Counted from the first letter of the stretch, positions 53,575 through 63,290 are shown. The stretch: 64,000 nt of DNA from Allorhodopirellula heiligendammensis (GCF_007860105.1 NZ_SJPU01000002.1:2385882-2449881); one strand, 5' to 3'. Notes: a model not told the origin generated them from the sequence alone. Numbers and translations are program-made.

Positions 53575-54375
53575 CTACACCGCCACGGGTGCCTTGATGT
53601 GGGGATGGGGGTTGTAGTCGGTGAGCTCGAAATCCTCAAACCGGAAATCGTCCATCGAGTCGACTTGGCGAACAATTTTCAGCTGCGGGCGCGGCCGCGG
53701 TTCGCGGGCGAGTTGCAACTTCGCCTGCTCAAAGTGATTCGAATACAAATGCACATCCCCAAGGGTGTGTACAAACTCCCCTGGTCGCAGTCCTGTCACA
53801 TGCGCCATCATCGTGGTCAACAACGCGTAGCTGGCGATGTTGAATGGAACCCCAAGAAAAAGGTCGGCGCTGCGCTGATAGAGCTGGCAGGATAACCGTC
53901 CATCGGCAACGTAGAATTGAAATAACAGGTGACAGGGCGGCAGGGCCATCTGCGGCACGTCGGCGACGTTCCACGCCGAGACAATCAATCGGCGAGATTC
54001 TGGGTTGGTACGAATCTCATTCTCCACCCAGGCAATCTGATCAATGGACTCGCAGTTTTCGCCACTAACTGGCCAGCTCCGCCACTGGTGCCCGTAAACC
54101 GGCCCCAATTCACCGTCTGCATCCGCCCACTCGTCCCAAATCGAAACGCCATGGTCTTTGAGCCACCGCGTGTTGGTATCGCCTCGCAAAAACCACAGCA
54201 GCTCATAGAGTATCGAGCGGACATGCAGCTTTTTGGTAGTCAACAGTGGAAACCCGTCGGCTAAATCAAATCGCATTTGCCGACCAAACAGGCTGCGGGT
54301 ACCAACGCCGGTGCGATCACCGCGGTCGGTCCCCTGCTCGAGCACTTCGGCGAGGAGGTCTAAATAGCCTTGCAT
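53575..54375 (-). CDS. thyA: Thymidylate synthase ThyA
   Basis: The 266-residue product converts dUMP to dTMP with methylene-tetrahydrofolate. [45 protein letters not shown], the catalytic cysteine in [38 protein letters not shown] and [12 protein letters not shown] are in order. ATG at 54375 is used because the 19 codons before it are not conserved. Convergent with hisA. Confidence 0.98.
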   Translation of the reverse strand: MQGYLDLLAEVLEQGTDRGDRTGVGTRSLFGRQMRFDLADGFPLLTTKKLHVRSILYELLWFLRGDTNTRWLKDHGVSIWDEWADADGELGPVYGHQWRSWPVSGENCESIDQIAWVENEIRTNPESRRLIVSAWNVADVPQMALPPCHLLFQFYVADGRLSCQLYQRSADLFLGVPFNIASYALLTTMMAHVTGLRPGEFVHTLGDVHLYSNHFEQAKLQLAREPRPRPQLKIVRQVDSMDDFRFEDFELTDYNPHPHIKAPVAV

Positions 54376-54400
54376 GAACAGTCGATCAATGAGGGTGTAT

Positions 54401-54482
54401 GTAGCTAGGGACCTTCGTCCCGAGCGAGACATGGGATCCTCAGGAAATAGTAGCTCAGACGGACCAATGGTCCCATCCTACG
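54401..54482. repeat. GGGACC paired-hairpin element, copy 3
   Basis: Outer ends GTAGCTAGGGACC and TGGTCCCATCCTACG. The methyltransferase stop codon (54478-54480, minus strand) is the TAG of the right-hand CGTAG end. An extra GTAGCTCAGAC lies in the middle, as if two elements merged. Confidence 0.75.
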
Positions 54483-55203
54483 AACGCTCTGGCCGTCGAC
54501 AATCGAGTGTCCAGTGCCGATCGCTCGTCATGTTCACACAATCTGCGTCAATGCCGAGATCCGACACGAGACCGCGGATCTCGGCCAGCGTTAACGAGGC
54601 ATAAAACGATTGACGCAGTAGCTGCGAAGGGGAGACGCCGCTCGCATTCTCCTCCACCGCGCCTCCGTGAAGAGCCACGAGCCGCTCGACTTCGGTCTCG
54701 GTTTCCGGGCGCACCAAATCACGAATGAACAGCCGGCCGGCCGGTTGCAATGCTCGAATCGCCAGCCGCAAGGCAGCCGCCGGGTCATCGAGATGATGCA
54801 ACACCGTGTTGCAAATCACCGTATCGGCCAACTCCGCGTCCAATGACTCGTCGTCACTCAGGTCAATCCGCTGGAGCTGGATCTGCCGCAATCGACCGGC
54901 GAACTCGATTTCGAAACGAGCAAGTTCCAACATCTCGGCACAGTTGTCGACACCCATCACGACGAGTTCCGAGTGATCGTCCGACTCAACGTCGTCGCAG
55001 GTGATCTGCTCGGCATGCTCGCACAGCAGGATCGGAATTAATGCTGGCCCGCACCCCAAGTCGATCACGCGCGGACCAACCGGTCCGCTCCGAAACAGGT
55101 CGGTCACAAAACGACGATTGACGTCGCCATGATCCATCTCGCGGTAGACCTTCGCTTCTAATTTGGGGTCGTCAGCAGGCGGTTCACAGGTGCGGCTAAG
55201 CAT
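54478..55203 (-). CDS. Class I SAM-dependent methyltransferase
   Basis: The 241-residue product has the SAM motif VIDLGCGPALIPILL near residue 46, an acidic strand-2 end (VMGVDNCAEML) and the motif-IV-like ADTVICNTVLHHLDDPAAALRLA. The late GRLFIRDLVRP strand is the fourth. The substrate cannot be told from sequence. The leader is C/U-rich without Shine-Dalgarno. Confidence 0.88.
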   Translation of the reverse strand: MLSRTCEPPADDPKLEAKVYREMDHGDVNRRFVTDLFRSGPVGPRVIDLGCGPALIPILLCEHAEQITCDDVESDDHSELVVMGVDNCAEMLELARFEIEFAGRLRQIQLQRIDLSDDESLDAELADTVICNTVLHHLDDPAAALRLAIRALQPAGRLFIRDLVRPETETEVERLVALHGGAVEENASGVSPSQLLRQSFYASLTLAEIRGLVSDLGIDADCVNMTSDRHWTLDCRRPERS

Positions 55204-55242
55204 GGCGGACGAGGGAAGACAAGGAGCGGGAAGAGAGAGGGA

Positions 55243-55300
55243 GGTAGCGGATCTGGCGAAAGATTCTGCGGCGTCAGGGTATGTCCCAAGATCCGCTACC
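55243..55300 (-). terminator. Hairpin after transaldolase gene
   Basis: Arms GGTAGCGGATCTGG and CCAAGATCCGCTACC (one-base bulge) flank a loop of about 29 nt, just after the tal stop on the minus strand. It is the likely 3' end of the tal transcript. Confidence 0.5.
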
Positions 55301-55311
55301 CGCTCTCAGAA

Positions 55312-56367
55312 TTAGGAGGTGGGCGAAAGTTCTTTTCGCTTGTCGGCGATCAATGCGAGCAAGGCGCGCTGCGGCTTGGCAAATTTATCGATGCCTTCGG
55401 CCATTAGAAACTCGTGCATCTTCACGGGATCAACTGCGGCGTCGATTTCATCGAGCACAGCTTGCGAGGGCATCTCCTCGACGGTGCGGGAGAAGGTGAG
55501 ATCGCTCTGAGCGACAGCTTCATTGGTTTCTGGCGGATTCGTTTGAATATCGCTACCCGCGAGGGCCTGAACGTACTTCCAGGGTGGATCTTTCGGGTCT
55601 TTGGTGCCCGTGCTGGCAAAGATCAATTCCTGCTGCAGCGCCAATCCCTTATCCGCCCAGAACGACTGGTTCTCTTTCCAAATCCGCTTGGCATTGACCA
55701 ATCCAACCAGCCCCTGAGCGGCATCGGAAAGCTGCAGCTTCTTCTCTGTATACACATCGATCCGCGAGATGAAAATGCTGTAGACCGACTTGAACGTGGC
55801 CGGGTCGACCTTGCCGTTGGCACCCCGCCAAATTGCTTCGCGAGCGGCGTGATATTGGTCAGCGACAAACATCAGCGTTACGTTGAGAGTGATGCCCGCC
55901 GCCGCGAGCGGTTCGAGAGCCCGTAGGCCTGCTGGTGTCGCTGGTACCTTGATCATGCGGTTGGTATGCCCCGCGGCCCATTTCTTGCCCAGTTCGACGT
56001 ACCGTTCGACAACATCATCCTCTTTCAAATTCAGCGAAGGATCTTCGAGCAATGGATCCAGCTCGAAGCTGACCCAGCCCGCGTCGCCCTTGGTTTGCTT
56101 ATGAATGTCGGCAAACTTCGCTTCGGCCTCACTCACCAATTGATCCGTCAACGCCCACGCGATCTCCTCGTCGGTCTTACCTTCGCCGAGCAATGACTCA
56201 ATTTGTCCGTCGAGATTTCCTTCGGCAACAATCCCCGAAATGATGGCCGGGTTGCTGGTGGCCCCGACCGCTCCATAACTCAGGTTTTTGTCAACTTCGC
56301 TCGGCTCGACCGAGTCCAGATAAAGTTTTGTGCCAGTGTCGATGAGCGATTGAAGAGGATTAGCCAT
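55312..56367 (-). CDS. tal: Transaldolase
   Basis: The 351-residue enzyme of the pentose phosphate pathway moves a dihydroxyacetone unit through a Schiff base. [34 protein letters not shown] opens the barrel with the TSNP motif, and [32 protein letters not shown] holds the catalytic Lys near residue 140. The C-terminus follows the longer bacterial subtype with [14 protein letters not shown]. Confidence 0.95.
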   Translation of the reverse strand: MANPLQSLIDTGTKLYLDSVEPSEVDKNLSYGAVGATSNPAIISGIVAEGNLDGQIESLLGEGKTDEEIAWALTDQLVSEAEAKFADIHKQTKGDAGWVSFELDPLLEDPSLNLKEDDVVERYVELGKKWAAGHTNRMIKVPATPAGLRALEPLAAAGITLNVTLMFVADQYHAAREAIWRGANGKVDPATFKSVYSIFISRIDVYTEKKLQLSDAAQGLVGLVNAKRIWKENQSFWADKGLALQQELIFASTGTKDPKDPPWKYVQALAGSDIQTNPPETNEAVAQSDLTFSRTVEEMPSQAVLDEIDAAVDPVKMHEFLMAEGIDKFAKPQRALLALIADKRKELSPTS

Positions 56368-56398
56368 GAGTCAGATGCTTAGGTCAGAGTAAATAGTC

Positions 56399-56465
56399 CG
56401 TAGCTCGGGACCGTTATCCCGAGCGAGCAGATCGGTCAAGGACGGGACGAGGGTCCCATCCTACG
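56399..56465. repeat. GGGACC paired-hairpin element, copy 4
   Basis: Outer ends CGTAGCTCGGGACC and GGGTCCCATCCTACG, the most complete copy. It lies between the tal start and the cls stop, near 95 nt from that stop. Confidence 0.75.
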
Positions 56466-56560
56466 TGATAGCGAACACGCCGCCGACCTCTGGGTGCAGC
56501 ATACCCCGTTCCTAAGGTGGCCACAAATGGAGTGCGAGGTGTGCCCGGGATGAAATGCCG

Positions 56561-58069
56561 TCACAAAACCGGACTGAACAGACGCGCCAAAATCGTTCCG
56601 ATCCGACCGTACCAAGGACGGAGTCGATCGGACATCACGCCGGAATCAGTCGCGTTGGCAAAATCCTGCGTCAGCATCGCGGTGACCTCCGCGACAAAAT
56701 CAGGCTGTTCGATCGCCAACATGATCTCGAAGTTGAGATACAACGAGCGATTGTCGAGATTCGTCGAGCCAATCAACACGAGTTTGTCGTCGACCAATAC
56801 ACACTTTTGGTGCATGAAGCCGTCGGTGTAGCGAAACGCAGCGACGCCTAGCGATTCTAATTCTGATTCGAAATGAAATCCGGCCAGATAAACGAGCCAC
56901 TGGTCAGCGTCGTTGGGTAACAAAATACGTACATCCACGCCACGGGCACACGCCATCGAAAGGGCATTGAGCGTCGTCTCATCCGGGACCAAGTAGGGTG
57001 TGCTGATCCACAAGCGATCCTGCGCGGCCCCCGCTGCAGCGGCGAACATCATCGTTGCGCGTGAGCGCTTATCAGCCGGTCCTGTAGCACAGATCGCCGC
57101 CAAACCAGTCGCATTTGCAACCTCTACGGCCTCCCCCGTTTCCTCATGAGACCACTTTGCTTCTGGCAACCCCTGGCGGCTGGCCCAGTAGTAATCGGAT
57201 GCGAACACCGCTTGAATTTTCTTGACGATCGGGCCAGCCACGAATGCTGCCGTGTCCCGCCAACGAGTCGCCCCGCTATCGCCTCCAAGATACTCATCAC
57301 CGATATTGAGTCCCCCCACCACACCTCGACGACCATCGACAACGAGCAGTTTCCGGTGATTGCGAAAGTTCAATTGAAAACGATTCACCCAACCCTGCCG
57401 AGTGTTGAACGCCCGCACATCAACCCCCGCATCACGCAGTCGACGCAGGTAGGACGAGGGCAACTTCAGGCATCCCACCTCGTCGTAAAGCAACCGGACG
57501 GTCCGCCCAGCGCGAGCCTGGGCAATCAACGCATCGGCAAACCGATTCCCGAACGCATCGTCGCGAATGATATAGAACTCGGCATATACGTATGTCTCAG
57601 CCGAGGAGATTTGATCCAGGAGTGCGCGTGAGAATGCACCACCATCGATCAACAACTGAAATTGATTTCCAACGCATATCGGCGTGTCCAACACATCGGC
57701 AACTTGATCGAGCGGCGAGATCAGAGATGTCGTTCGAGCATCTACCGCTGTCATCGTCTCCCGCTCGATCGCGTTGAGTGAGGCCAGATGCTGCCGCCCC
57801 ACATCGCGCACCGCTTCTCGGTAACCTGCGAAGCGATGGCGCGCGAACACCCAGTATGCAGGTAGGGTGAGTGAGGGAAGCGCCAACAACGCTACCGTCC
57901 ACGCGACGGCCGCTTGGCTGGTCCGGGTGTACCGAATCGCATGCCATGCCGAGATGACGGCGAGCCCATGCGAAATCAGAAATAACACCGGGACGATAAC
58001 TCCCCACCAGCGAGCAAGCAGTTCGGCGTACAGCGACATCAACGAGACCACGAAATCCAAGGGCGACAT
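56561..58069 (-). CDS. cls: Cardiolipin synthase (PLD family)
   Basis: The 502-residue product has two N-terminal membrane helices (about residues 16-36 and 48-68) and two HKD motifs: NHRKLLVVDGRRGVVGG near residue 235 and HQKCVLVDDKLVLIGSTNLD near residue 412. It joins two phosphatidylglycerols, or PG and PE, at the inner membrane. The ATG at 58069 (MSPLDFVVSL) is taken as the start. Confidence 0.93.
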   Translation of the reverse strand: MSPLDFVVSLMSLYAELLARWWGVIVPVLFLISHGLAVISAWHAIRYTRTSQAAVAWTVALLALPSLTLPAYWVFARHRFAGYREAVRDVGRQHLASLNAIERETMTAVDARTTSLISPLDQVADVLDTPICVGNQFQLLIDGGAFSRALLDQISSAETYVYAEFYIIRDDAFGNRFADALIAQARAGRTVRLLYDEVGCLKLPSSYLRRLRDAGVDVRAFNTRQGWVNRFQLNFRNHRKLLVVDGRRGVVGGLNIGDEYLGGDSGATRWRDTAAFVAGPIVKKIQAVFASDYYWASRQGLPEAKWSHEETGEAVEVANATGLAAICATGPADKRSRATMMFAAAAGAAQDRLWISTPYLVPDETTLNALSMACARGVDVRILLPNDADQWLVYLAGFHFESELESLGVAAFRYTDGFMHQKCVLVDDKLVLIGSTNLDNRSLYLNFEIMLAIEQPDFVAEVTAMLTQDFANATDSGVMSDRLRPWYGRIGTILARLFSPVL

Positions 58070-58478
58070 TTTGTTGGTCAATCCTAACCCGAAGTTCGGC
58101 AGACGGCACTGGCTATTCGCAGCTAATGAGCAGCGATCTTTGCGGGATCGCCTCCCCCGCATGTGGCGATAATCCTGCCGTCAGCTACTTGCAGCGAACT
58201 CAATTCCCAGCAATACTTACTGAGATCAATTCGCAATAAGCGAAGTGTCATCGACGACGCAGCAAGCGACAGGCATTCAATTCGCCTATTAGCCAGCCAC
58301 GCTCGATCCAGTGATGAAATACAATTTTCAACCGCTGATCCTTCTTTCGCGTGCGCCCCCTGTTTTGCTGGATATCTCCGATTCCCCCCGTCGAATCGCT
58401 CGAAACCTTGTTTGATTTCGAACTCGGCTGACTCGGAGGCCGTCATCCCTCCTGCTCCCTCACCCTCACGGAAACTCA
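58070..58478. other. Divergent gap between cls and kelch gene
   Basis: A minus-strand frame (58123-58479, 118 codons) is open here and a plus-strand frame overlaps the kelch gene start; neither has a known relative or signal. The gap should hold both promoters. The kelch-gene leader (about 58440-58470) is pyrimidine-rich. Confidence 0.4.
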
Positions 58479-60173
58479 ATGATGAAGAAAACCAATCTGC
58501 TTTTACCGATCACGCTGCTAAGCTGCGGCGTCTTATTCACCCACCCCGCCCTGGCCCACTTTCCATGGCTGGCCACCAACAACGAGGGGCACGCGGTGAT
58601 GTGGTTCGGTGAATCAACCGACGATCGAACCTACCCCATGCCGGAATCGATCCAAGCGATTGAACTGCGCGGCGACGCGACAGGCAAACCGATCGCGACC
58701 CAACCGGTTGACGAAGACGACTTGGTCGGCATCCAAAGTGTTGAGACCATCGACGATGATTCCGAACTCGCGGGAACGGTTACCTACGGTCTGTATCACG
58801 GCACCAAGCTAACCTACCACGTCGAACACCTACCGCAATCCAATCCCGCCGAGTGGCCCCAGCAAGCTCGGGCCGAGTGTCCTTTGCAAACCGTGATCCA
58901 CGCCGACGACAAAGGTGGCGTCAAGGTCACCGTGCTACGCGATGGCAAGCCGCTTCCAGACATCGATGTCAAACTGTACTGTGAAGAAGGTCATGAGGAA
59001 GCCGATCGGAAAACCGACGACAAAGGCAGCGTTCATTTCACGAACAAAGAAGTGGAATCGGGGCTCAATGCGGTGATCGTGGGCTACTCAAACGACCAAG
59101 CAGAGGGCAGCCTCAACGGTGAAAGCTACACCAGCACCACGGATTACCTCACGGCAACCTTCCGCATGCCTACCTCTGACAACGATGAATCCGAACCGAA
59201 AGAGGAATCCAAGCCGGAACCTCAAGTTGACCCCAACAGCGGTGCGAGCACCGGACCGGCAAACCTGCCGGACCTGCCAGAGGACCTGACGAGCTTTGGT
59301 GCCGCAATCACAGGCGGGCGTGTGTATGTGTACGGCGGCCACACCGGTGGTGCTCACTCCTATTCCAAAGAGGAACAATCCGATCGGCTATGGAGCGTGG
59401 ATTTGTCCCAGGGTAAGGACGGACAGTGGGAAAAATTACCCAGTGGCCCAACGCTGCAAGGCCTGGCACTGGTCGCTCACGATGGTCGCTTAATCCGTAT
59501 CGGCGGGTTCACGGCAGTCAACGAGGAAGGCGAGGATCATGATCTCCAGTCGCAAAGCACCGTCGCCAGCTTCGATCCTAAATCGCAAACATGGACCAAT
59601 TTAGCGGATCTCCCCGAGCCTCGCTCGTCGCTCGATGCCGCCGTCCTCGGCGACAAAGTGTATGTGTTTGGTGGTTGGAACCTGCAAGGTGAAAGTGATC
59701 AAAGTGAATGGCATGACACCGCGTGGTCACTCGACCTCAGCGATGTATCGGCCAAGTGGCAACCGCTCGCCTCGCCCGGCTTTGAACGCCGAGCGATCAG
59801 CGTGGCAGCACACCAGGGCAAACTCTATGTCATCGGCGGCATGACCTCGGATAACGAGACCACGACGGAAGTAGCCGTCTACGATCCAGCGTCAGACTCT
59901 TGGAGCAAAGGCCCAGAACTGCCCGGCACAGGCATGTCCGGATTCGGCTCCTCGTCATTCGCCACCGGCGGTCACTTGTACGTCACCACCATGGACGGCT
60001 TCGTCAACCAACTTTCCGAAGACGGCAAGAGCTGGCACACCATCGCCAAGACCGACCGAGAACGCTTCTTCCATCGCATGTTACCCTTGAGCGATCATGA
60101 ACTGTTGATGATTGGCGGCGCCAGCATGGAAGTCGGCAAGTTCAGCCCCATCGACCTTATCGAAGTGAAGTAG
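58479..60173 (+). CDS. Secreted kelch-repeat protein
   Basis: The 564-residue product has a signal peptide (cut near ALA, about residue 26). Residues about 27-225 look like a DUF4198-type carrier of beta-sandwich folds (HFPWLATNNEGHAVMWFGE, GGVKVTVLRDGKPLPDIDVKLYCEEG). An acidic linker follows (about 227-262). The rest is a kelch beta-propeller with units such as GGRVYVYGGHTGGAHSYS, DKVYVFGGWNLQGE and GKLYVIGGMTSDNETTT. A cell-surface binding role is plausible. Confidence 0.85.
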   Translation: MMKKTNLLLPITLLSCGVLFTHPALAHFPWLATNNEGHAVMWFGESTDDRTYPMPESIQAIELRGDATGKPIATQPVDEDDLVGIQSVETIDDDSELAGTVTYGLYHGTKLTYHVEHLPQSNPAEWPQQARAECPLQTVIHADDKGGVKVTVLRDGKPLPDIDVKLYCEEGHEEADRKTDDKGSVHFTNKEVESGLNAVIVGYSNDQAEGSLNGESYTSTTDYLTATFRMPTSDNDESEPKEESKPEPQVDPNSGASTGPANLPDLPEDLTSFGAAITGGRVYVYGGHTGGAHSYSKEEQSDRLWSVDLSQGKDGQWEKLPSGPTLQGLALVAHDGRLIRIGGFTAVNEEGEDHDLQSQSTVASFDPKSQTWTNLADLPEPRSSLDAAVLGDKVYVFGGWNLQGESDQSEWHDTAWSLDLSDVSAKWQPLASPGFERRAISVAAHQGKLYVIGGMTSDNETTTEVAVYDPASDSWSKGPELPGTGMSGFGSSSFATGGHLYVTTMDGFVNQLSEDGKSWHTIAKTDRERFFHRMLPLSDHELLMIGGASMEVGKFSPIDLIEVK

Positions 60174-60200
60174 TCGAGCAGACGAGGCCCTTGCGACCGT

Positions 60201-60286
60201 CGAATGGGACCATGGTCCCGTCCGGGCGCAACTTCTCAGAAAACCACCGCTAAACTGATCGCTCGGGACAACAGTCCCGAGCTACG
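60201..60286. repeat. GGGACC paired-hairpin element, copy 5 (inverted)
   Basis: GAATGGGACCATGGTCCCGT on the left and GCTCGGGACAACAGTCCCGA then GCTACG on the right, the reverse orientation of the other copies. It lies between convergent genes. Confidence 0.7.
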
Positions 60287-60301
60287 AAAACAGTGGAGCA
60301 T

Positions 60302-62197
60302 CTAACGTGTCGACAATTTCGATACAACCACGCCCACGATCGACGGCACCCTCGTTGCCGCGTGCATCAGTTTCTCTTGTGCCGCTCCCATGACAACGAA
60401 CCGCCGCTCGCTCAATTTCACCGTGGATAGAACCCCACCATCGGGGGCCAGCAGACTCGCCAGCGGCACGACAAGCAAATCAGCCTTCGGTGAGACCATG
60501 TCGATCTGCTCATTATCCAAGTCACCATCAGGGCTCAAAATCTGCGCGACCCGCACGTTCGTGTAGTGGATGTCGCGAAACGACTCAAGCGACTCTCGCT
60601 CAGTGAACGCAACGATGCAAGAATCACGCCGTCCCACGTATCCCTTCGTGAAGCACTCGCCCGCGATATCAGTTTCAAGATAGGGCTGGTCGACGACTAA
60701 AAAGATTCCTTTCCGATCACGATTTTGCAGATTCGATTTGCGGACACGGTTGATCGCTTGGTCAAGTGTGTGATACCCAAGATCGGACAAAGCATCCGCG
60801 TCCGGTATGGGGTCTGGTGGTTGATGGTGGGACGGACGCACCATCACGTCACGGTCGTCAGAAAGACATAGGTTCATGAGCACCCAGCCGTTTTCGCCAG
60901 CCTCATCCGCGTCCGAAATAACCATGATGGGTTCCGCCGAACGGGCGAACTGAATCGATGGCACCGTCAATTCCTTCCGATTTGCTGCCATGATCTTGGT
61001 CGCTTCGCGATCATTGCGACCTGGATCTTCACCCATCTCGGCGGCGCGATATTCGTCGAAAACCTGGCGTTGAACACTCCGCACGTGTTTCTCAATGTTC
61101 GACAACTCGTCGGCATGCTGGAAGTCGCCTTGAACGACAGCGATGTTCTCAAGACGGTGGAGGACCCGCTCGACGGCGGCTGCAGTACCCCCGAATATAA
61201 GTCGGTTGGAGTCGATCAAGTGCAATCCAACACCGACGAAAGCGCGGAGATATCGCACGTCCTCCTGAGGTGATAACTGATGTGAATGTTGCAAGATCAC
61301 GCTGCCAAGGCCGCGAAGCGAAGACTCGGAAACGGTGGTGCCGCCATCAATAGCCAAAAGCTGAGAGAATAGGTTCTCGATCATGCTTCGCCACATGTAC
61401 GGACTGATTGGCTTACCAGCCAATTCAGCGGCGTCCTCGGGCAGCGACTGGGGAAAGCTCAATCGAAAATCAACCGGCCAAGGTTCCTCAGGCACTCGGC
61501 AGTCTGACCGCTTGTTCCCCTCCTCCAATGCTTCGATCACTGCCAAGTCCAACGGGTCGCTTTGATTCCCAGTTCGCATCAGCACGATCGCCTTGGCGTA
61601 GAACGGCAATGCGTTGTCCGGTTCTTGTTCCGCCCAAGCATCGATCGCAGCGACTGCGATTTCAAGGTCAGTGCTTGCCGCCAATCTCGCCCACGCGGCG
61701 ATCAAGGACGGATCCAGCGAGACAGCATTGAGGAAGCACTCCTCCGGCGACCTCACAATATCGGCGTTCGAGTCGTCGTTGGCACGCTGTTGAATGCGTT
61801 CGCCGATCACCTTTGCGTAGCTCCGAACGCTACGCATTTTTCGCTTGAGGTCGGGATCGGCAATCTCGGAATCATCTGCCTGAGATTCAGCTAGCTTTTT
61901 CAGCGTCTCACTAATCTGGCGAGTGATCCGATCTCGGTCGGCGGTATAAGCACCCAAACGCCCCCGCCAGTAAGCGACCTCAGCGGATTCAGGATAGGCT
62001 CTAACGGCATTTTCGAACGCCGCTTGAGGATTCTGAGGTTCCATCGTCTCGAGATCAACGAGCGACCAAATGGTCTCAGCAATCAATTGGTCAGCAGAAT
62101 CGGTCGCAGGTATTGGCTTGTCTCGTTCCTGAGCCCATACAGTCATCGAAACGAGCAAACTGAGAATCAGCACCGCACGATTGCTGATCGTAACCAT
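60302..62197 (-). CDS. Secreted protein of unknown function, TPR-like N-terminus
   Basis: The 631-residue product has a signal peptide (hydrophobic residues about 9-20, cut near VWA). Residues about 30-210 are helical with TPR-like pairs (PQAAFENAVRAYPESAEVAYWRGRLGAY; PEECFLNAVSLDPSLIAAWARLAA). The C-terminal part has alternating strands, e.g. GIFLVVDQPYLETDIAGECF and RDSCIVAFTERESLESF, unrecognised. ATG at 62197 is used; a frame 28 codons longer is not supported. Confidence 0.75.
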   Translation of the reverse strand: MVTISNRAVLILSLLVSMTVWAQERDKPIPATDSADQLIAETIWSLVDLETMEPQNPQAAFENAVRAYPESAEVAYWRGRLGAYTADRDRITRQISETLKKLAESQADDSEIADPDLKRKMRSVRSYAKVIGERIQQRANDDSNADIVRSPEECFLNAVSLDPSLIAAWARLAASTDLEIAVAAIDAWAEQEPDNALPFYAKAIVLMRTGNQSDPLDLAVIEALEEGNKRSDCRVPEEPWPVDFRLSFPQSLPEDAAELAGKPISPYMWRSMIENLFSQLLAIDGGTTVSESSLRGLGSVILQHSHQLSPQEDVRYLRAFVGVGLHLIDSNRLIFGGTAAAVERVLHRLENIAVVQGDFQHADELSNIEKHVRSVQRQVFDEYRAAEMGEDPGRNDREATKIMAANRKELTVPSIQFARSAEPIMVISDADEAGENGWVLMNLCLSDDRDVMVRPSHHQPPDPIPDADALSDLGYHTLDQAINRVRKSNLQNRDRKGIFLVVDQPYLETDIAGECFTKGYVGRRDSCIVAFTERESLESFRDIHYTNVRVAQILSPDGDLDNEQIDMVSPKADLLVVPLASLLAPDGGVLSTVKLSERRFVVMGAAQEKLMHAATRVPSIVGVVVSKLSTR

Positions 62198-62312
62198 CGA
62201 AATCCTCCAGCTGGGCCAATGTGAAAATGGATGCGTCACCAGCGTCCTGACTTCACGCTCCCGAGCGAAGCTTGGGAGCAATGGCGTGGACTTGCTTCGC
62301 TAGGTTAACCCC

Positions 62313-62528
62313 TCAACCCAACGGCTTGTCGGTTTCCACCTGCACAATAATCAGCACATCGCCAGCGGCGAAGCTGCTCATGGGGCCCCCGCTGGCGCCC
62401 GGTTGACTGGATAAATTTCCAGATATCGACAGCACTTTCACGCCGGTTTTACGAATCCAGCGATTGATTTGCCGCTCTAACTCTGGCAGATCGTTGTCGA
62501 CGCCTTTAAACAGTTTGACTTGTTGCAC
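62313..62528 (-). CDS. Small conserved-looking protein, unknown
   Basis: The 71-residue product: MQQVKLFKGVDNDLPELERQINRWI..GVKVLSISGN..and a closing DVLIIVQVETDKP suggests a compact alpha/beta fold with one helix (residues about 14-25) and three strands. This order resembles small DUF1737-like proteins, but I am not sure. It starts 11 nt after the acidic protein gene, so the two are one operon. Confidence 0.7.
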   Translation of the reverse strand: MQQVKLFKGVDNDLPELERQINRWIRKTGVKVLSISGNLSSQPGASGGPMSSFAAGDVLIIVQVETDKPLG

Positions 62529-62539
62529 GTTCTTTTCTC

Positions 62540-62965
62540 TCAGTCGATATTTTCAAAGTCGTCGAAGTCGTCGAGGTCATCTTCTTCCTCTTCGAGATCG
62601 TCGCCAGCGGTATTGAGTCCAAACTCGGCACTGATTTCGTCATCAATTTCGATTTCGTAATCGTCATCGAGCTCTTCTTCGAAATCGTCGTCAAAGTCAT
62701 CGTCGAAATCATCTTCATCGATGTCATCGAACTCGTCGATGTCATCCTCGTCGTCGTCCAGGTCGTCGCCAAACCCACCGTGATCGCCTTCATCGTCATC
62801 ATCGTCGTGATCTGACGTCGAATCTTCATCGTCATCATCGTCATCATGGTCGATCAGCACGGGAGTCGGCGTGTGCAACGGCGCGCTCACGCCGGGCAGG
62901 GGGCTTCCCGCAGCGAGTTGATAAGAATCGATGGAGGGAGATTTTGGCTGGATCGTGACAGTCAT
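62540..62965 (-). CDS. Extremely acidic low-complexity protein
   Basis: The 141-residue product has a normal N-terminal 38 residues (VTIQPKSPSIDSYQLAAGS) and then an Asp/Glu tract to the end, with DHDDDDDDEDSTSDHDDDDD and repeated DDFDDDF blocks. The DNA shows near-tandem GATGAC-type triplets. Such a tail could bind cations or basic proteins or mimic DNA; none is shown. It is probably real because of its start, length and the coupled gene. Confidence 0.65.
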   Translation of the reverse strand: MTVTIQPKSPSIDSYQLAAGSPLPGVSAPLHTPTPVLIDHDDDDDDEDSTSDHDDDDDEGDHGGFGDDLDDDEDDIDEFDDIDEDDFDDDFDDDFEEELDDDYEIEIDDEISAEFGLNTAGDDLEEEEDDLDDFDDFENID

Positions 62966-63290
62966 GTACAGTCAATCAACACGGAAGTCAAAAGAAGTGA
63001 AAGTGCGAGAACGGGCGGACGGCGAAATTCGCCAACCGTTTTTTGGATGGTTTCGTCAGCCGTGGTAGTGGACCAGATCGGTTGAATCCAGGCCAGATCC
63101 CGACACCTGGCTAAACAGCCAGAATAAGTCACCTGCGCGGCTTAAGGCGACTGGGTCGAGTTTTCCTACGAGCTGGGCATTTCTTGCGACATCTCGACAC
63201 CATGCCGATCATTTTGCTAACTGGTGCAATCATCACAAGCCGCCCGCGCCGGAATTTTGGCATTTTCACCAATTGAGAGCTCAAATTGCC
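62966..63290. other. Divergent gap before edge lipoprotein
   Basis: 325 nt between the acidic-protein gene (minus) and the lipoprotein gene (plus). No coding frame is convincing. It must carry both promoters. Confidence 0.45.

Noticed and set aside
54376-54432. 19-residue extension of ThyA
   Set aside because: It runs into the repeat element at 54401-54482, and ThyA homologues start at the internal ATG.
58123-58479. 118-codon minus-strand frame before cls
   Set aside because: No recognisable relative; it overlaps both divergent promoters and has no plausible start context. A decayed gene cannot be excluded.
62506-62847. Met/Thr-rich 113-codon frame (minus)
   Set aside because: It is the shadow of the Asp-codon tract of the acidic gene in another frame.
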